From CAIKZJ01 sp964626015 (GTDB taxonomy: Bacteria > Bacteroidota > Ignavibacteria > Tepidaquicellales > Tepidaquicellaceae), in contig CAZVCC010000010.1 of the NCBI GenBank assembly GCA_964626015.1, positions 5,372 through 69,371 of the forward strand: 64,000 nt of DNA. Reading direction: 5' to 3'. This document shows positions 62,158 to 64,000 of the stretch, one piece after another (the first letter of the stretch is position 1; each line of letters begins with the position of its first letter). Under the pieces are notes generated by a model. That model ran no database searches. It was not told the DNA's origin and saw only the letters and a program-made list of their open reading frames with translations. A program made the translations under genes and the position numbers.

Positions 62158-63039
62158 ATGACAAATAACAAAAGACCTAATATTGAATTCCGGAATTTCG
62201 ATGAAAGAGTGGAAATATATGATGATTACGCTAAAAATTCGCAGCGTAAAAGAATCGAGCTCGGCTTTCCGCTTCTGGATGAGAATATTCGTGGCTTGCG
62301 CCCCGGAAATATTCTGACTCTCTTGGCTGGTACGGGTGTTGGCAAATCGGCTATCGCTCAGAATATTCTTCAGAATTATACTCGTAATACTGGTGAACTT
62401 ACAATCTTCTTTTCTCTTGAAATGTCAACGGAAGAGATTTTCGAGCGTGAATTGCAGATGGAATTTGACCTGAAAGGTGATGAAATAGAATCTAACTTCT
62501 TGTATGATTCTAAAAATATAAAACAGAAATGCAGTGCAATTGCTCAGCTGCAAAACAATTTCATAACTGTTACTCAAAGAATAGACATAAGCCACTTGCT
62601 TCTCTATGTTGAAGCTGTCGAAAAGGAAGTGGGTAGAAAAGTCGGTCTGCTTTGTGTTGATTACCTTGCTCTTCTTAAGAATAATCTATTTGAAAAAGAA
62701 GAGTACTTGAGGATAACTGATAACATGCTAAAGCTGAAAGAATACGCTAAATTGCTCGACATACCTATAATCGTATTAAGCCAGGTCTCTCGTTATGATA
62801 TAAAGACTTCCGAGAACCTTTCCTTGCATAGCGGAAAAGGAAGCGGTGAGGTTGAAAATACAAGCGATATTCTTCTTACTCTTGAAAAAACAGATATAAA
62901 ATCTTCTAAAAGCAATATTGAGCTGTTAAAACTCAGTATTCAAAAGAATAGACGTGGGAAAAAATGTTTTATTTTAGTAGAATTCAATCACTATAATCTA
63001 AAAATGAGTGAAAGTGATTTAAACTACGAATCTGATTAA
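62158..63039 (+). CDS. DnaB-C-like replicative helicase
   Basis: A 293-residue RecA-fold ATPase corresponding to the C-terminal half of DnaB. It has LGFPLLDENIRGLRPGNILTLLAGTGVGKS (Walker A, 58-64), FFSLEMSTEEIFERELQ, the Walker B strand VGLLCVDYLALL (Asp168), IIVLSQVSRY (Gln209) and SGEVENTSDILLTLEK. It lacks the DnaB N-terminal domain, so the preceding winged-helix protein may supply the loading function. It is probably the helicase of a phage-like or integrative element and ends the plus-strand run. Confidence 0.85.
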   Translation: MTNNKRPNIEFRNFDERVEIYDDYAKNSQRKRIELGFPLLDENIRGLRPGNILTLLAGTGVGKSAIAQNILQNYTRNTGELTIFFSLEMSTEEIFERELQMEFDLKGDEIESNFLYDSKNIKQKCSAIAQLQNNFITVTQRIDISHLLLYVEAVEKEVGRKVGLLCVDYLALLKNNLFEKEEYLRITDNMLKLKEYAKLLDIPIIVLSQVSRYDIKTSENLSLHSGKGSGEVENTSDILLTLEKTDIKSSKSNIELLKLSIQKNRRGKKCFILVEFNHYNLKMSESDLNYESD

Positions 63040-63068
63040 TTCTGTTCACTCGTTGCTTGTTAAAAAGC

Positions 63069-63190
63069 AGTAAGGATACAGCGGGAAATTGTTCTTTTCT
63101 TCGTCGCTTTGTTTGGTAGAGTTCATTCTGTAATTCTGTCATATCTTCTAAGCAAACCGGGGAAAGAACTTTTCTCGCTGTCCTTCCTGT
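63069..63190. repeat. Long imperfect inverted repeat
   Basis: CAGTAAGGATACAGCGGGAAA plus GTTCTTT (about 63069-63098) is matched on the other strand by AACAGGAAGGACAGCGAGAAA plus GTTCTTT (63162-63190), with a 2-nt and a 1-nt gap and a few mismatches. The arms are about 65 bp apart. It lies 30 bp after the helicase gene. Confidence 0.65.
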
Positions 63191-63269
63191 TTTATATTGA
63201 AAGTTTCCTGATTTAATAAATCACAATTTCCCATTTGCATTAATTCTAATCCAAATCAGTTTTTATGTT

Positions 63270-63946
63270 TCAAAAATATTGTACTAATCCATTAAGTGAC
63301 CTTCTAAATACTGTTTGACCTGCAGTCCCTGCAAATATATATCCATTTCCTATAATTAATGATGTTATTTGAGGAATTGCATTTGCGTCAAATCCTTCAT
63401 TTATCTTCTTCCAGTTTATTCCATTATTAGGTGAATGATAAACTCCTCCCCTGTTTGTGCCTGCAAATATATTATCACCAAACGTTGTAAGTGACAAAAC
63501 ATCATTCGAATCTAAATTAGTTGTGCTCCAGTTTAATCCATTATTTGATGTCTTATATATACTCCCTTTGATATTTACACTCCCATAGTTTTTGCCTACA
63601 AATACTGAGTTTCCATTTGTTGTAATTGAATTACATTTTAAAAACCCATGTCCAAACCAACCAGTTCCATTATTTAATGTAAACCAAATAAAATCATCTG
63701 TTCCAAAATATACATTGTTTTGATTTACGGCTACACAATTTACTTTATCACTACTCAAACTATATTTGTTCCAGGAACTTCCAGTAAATGATGAATAATA
63801 AACACCATAATCGGTCCCAGCATACACTGTTGTTCCATTTATTGCTAATGCTCTTGTCACCTTGTTTAGACTGGTTAAATTCCAATTGTTTCCACTATTG
63901 GATGAACGGTATAATCCCTGTGATGTGCCGGCAAATAGATAGTTTG
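63270..63946 (-). pseudogene. BNR-propeller gene remnant, truncated at both ends
   Basis: About five blades related to those of the T9SS cluster (for example NYLFAGTSQGLYRSSNSGNNW, DNIFAGTNRGGVYHSPNNGINWKKINEG) can be read without a break. The protein ends TVFRRSLNGLVQYF, where the paralogues continue RRELSEIV ... NYPNPFNP; the whole sorting domain is missing. At the other end the reading frame runs, without a signal peptide, into the tandem 23-bp repeats that look like an IS21-family end at 63947. Both losses make it unlikely that the product is exported. A GTG at 63860 could start a shorter frame but has no signal peptide. Confidence 0.75.
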
Positions 63947-64000
63947 TGTTTTTTTCGCCTGAAAACTGACCACTTTTTCGCCTGAAAACTGACCACCCAA
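63947..64000. mobile_element. Probable end of an IS21-family insertion sequence
   Basis: Two perfect 23-bp direct repeats (63951-63973 and 63974-63996) contain GCCTGAAAACTGACCAC, that is TGGTCAGTTTTCAGGC on the other strand. IS21-family elements carry this kind of multiple TGGTCAGTTTT repeat at their ends and start with TG, as does the junction at 63947. The element body would lie beyond base 64000. No transposase gene can be seen, so the call rests on the end alone. Confidence 0.55.

Overview
The window looks like a metagenome-derived scaffold (one run of exactly 100 N at 21053-21152) from a bacterium of the Ignavibacteria/Chlorobi side of the Bacteroidetes group. The reasons are the low G+C, weak use of Shine-Dalgarno sites, and at least eight secreted proteins that end in the type IX secretion (T9SS) sorting domain with the NYPNPFNP signature typical of that lineage. 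No rRNA, tRNA or CRISPR array was recognised.

Layout. 1-2011: two minus-strand secreted beta-propeller-like proteins. 2381-4786: a transketolase-family enzyme. 4851-9274: small secreted and lipoproteins, a DUF1801 protein and a two-gene fumarylacetoacetase operon (tyrosine breakdown) whose partner is an unknown 326-residue protein. 9374-20603: a surface-protein region. It holds two minus-strand T9SS propellers, a lipoprotein with pre-peptidase C-terminal-like domains, then four tandem plus-strand T9SS genes whose ends are almost the same in DNA while their middles differ. 20604-21573: a repeat-rich gene-free stretch with an 11-bp minisatellite, a duplicated 155-bp unit, the assembly gap and a 19-nt palindrome present in one unit and absent from the other. 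21574-36792: a long co-directional run with a YfhO-type membrane protein, biotin carboxylase and biotin carrier, a PrsW-like protease, a flippase and seven glycosyltransferases, then nadD and a Yip1 protein. It probably builds and exports a surface glycan, with some housekeeping genes carried along.

36842-44278: a fused E1 2-oxoacid dehydrogenase (minus), then rho, an RNase G/E and nuoG (plus). 44324-50300: small membrane protein, DUF4349 lipoprotein, YbjQ protein, a stand-alone RapZ C-terminal domain, a T9SS-exported endonuclease I and an M3 oligopeptidase. 50350-56627: a minus-strand operon running secG, DUF5683, asnS, NYN, HD, ABC ATPase, ABC permease, lipoprotein. 57194-58432: a serine beta-lactamase-like lipoprotein between two blocks of dispersed intergenic repeats.

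58684-64000 is accessory DNA. It contains a DUF6266-like protein, a 57-residue membrane protein with a strong ribosome binding site, three unrecognised proteins, a winged-helix replication-type protein and a DnaB-C-like helicase that abut as a replication module, a large imperfect inverted repeat, and a propeller-gene remnant. That remnant has lost its sorting domain and is cut at its 5' side by what looks like an IS21-family end at the window edge.

The most unusual material is the repeat biology: a filled/empty site pair for a 19-nt palindrome, palindromes carried in frame inside T9SS genes, and the unassigned replication module at 60-63 kb.
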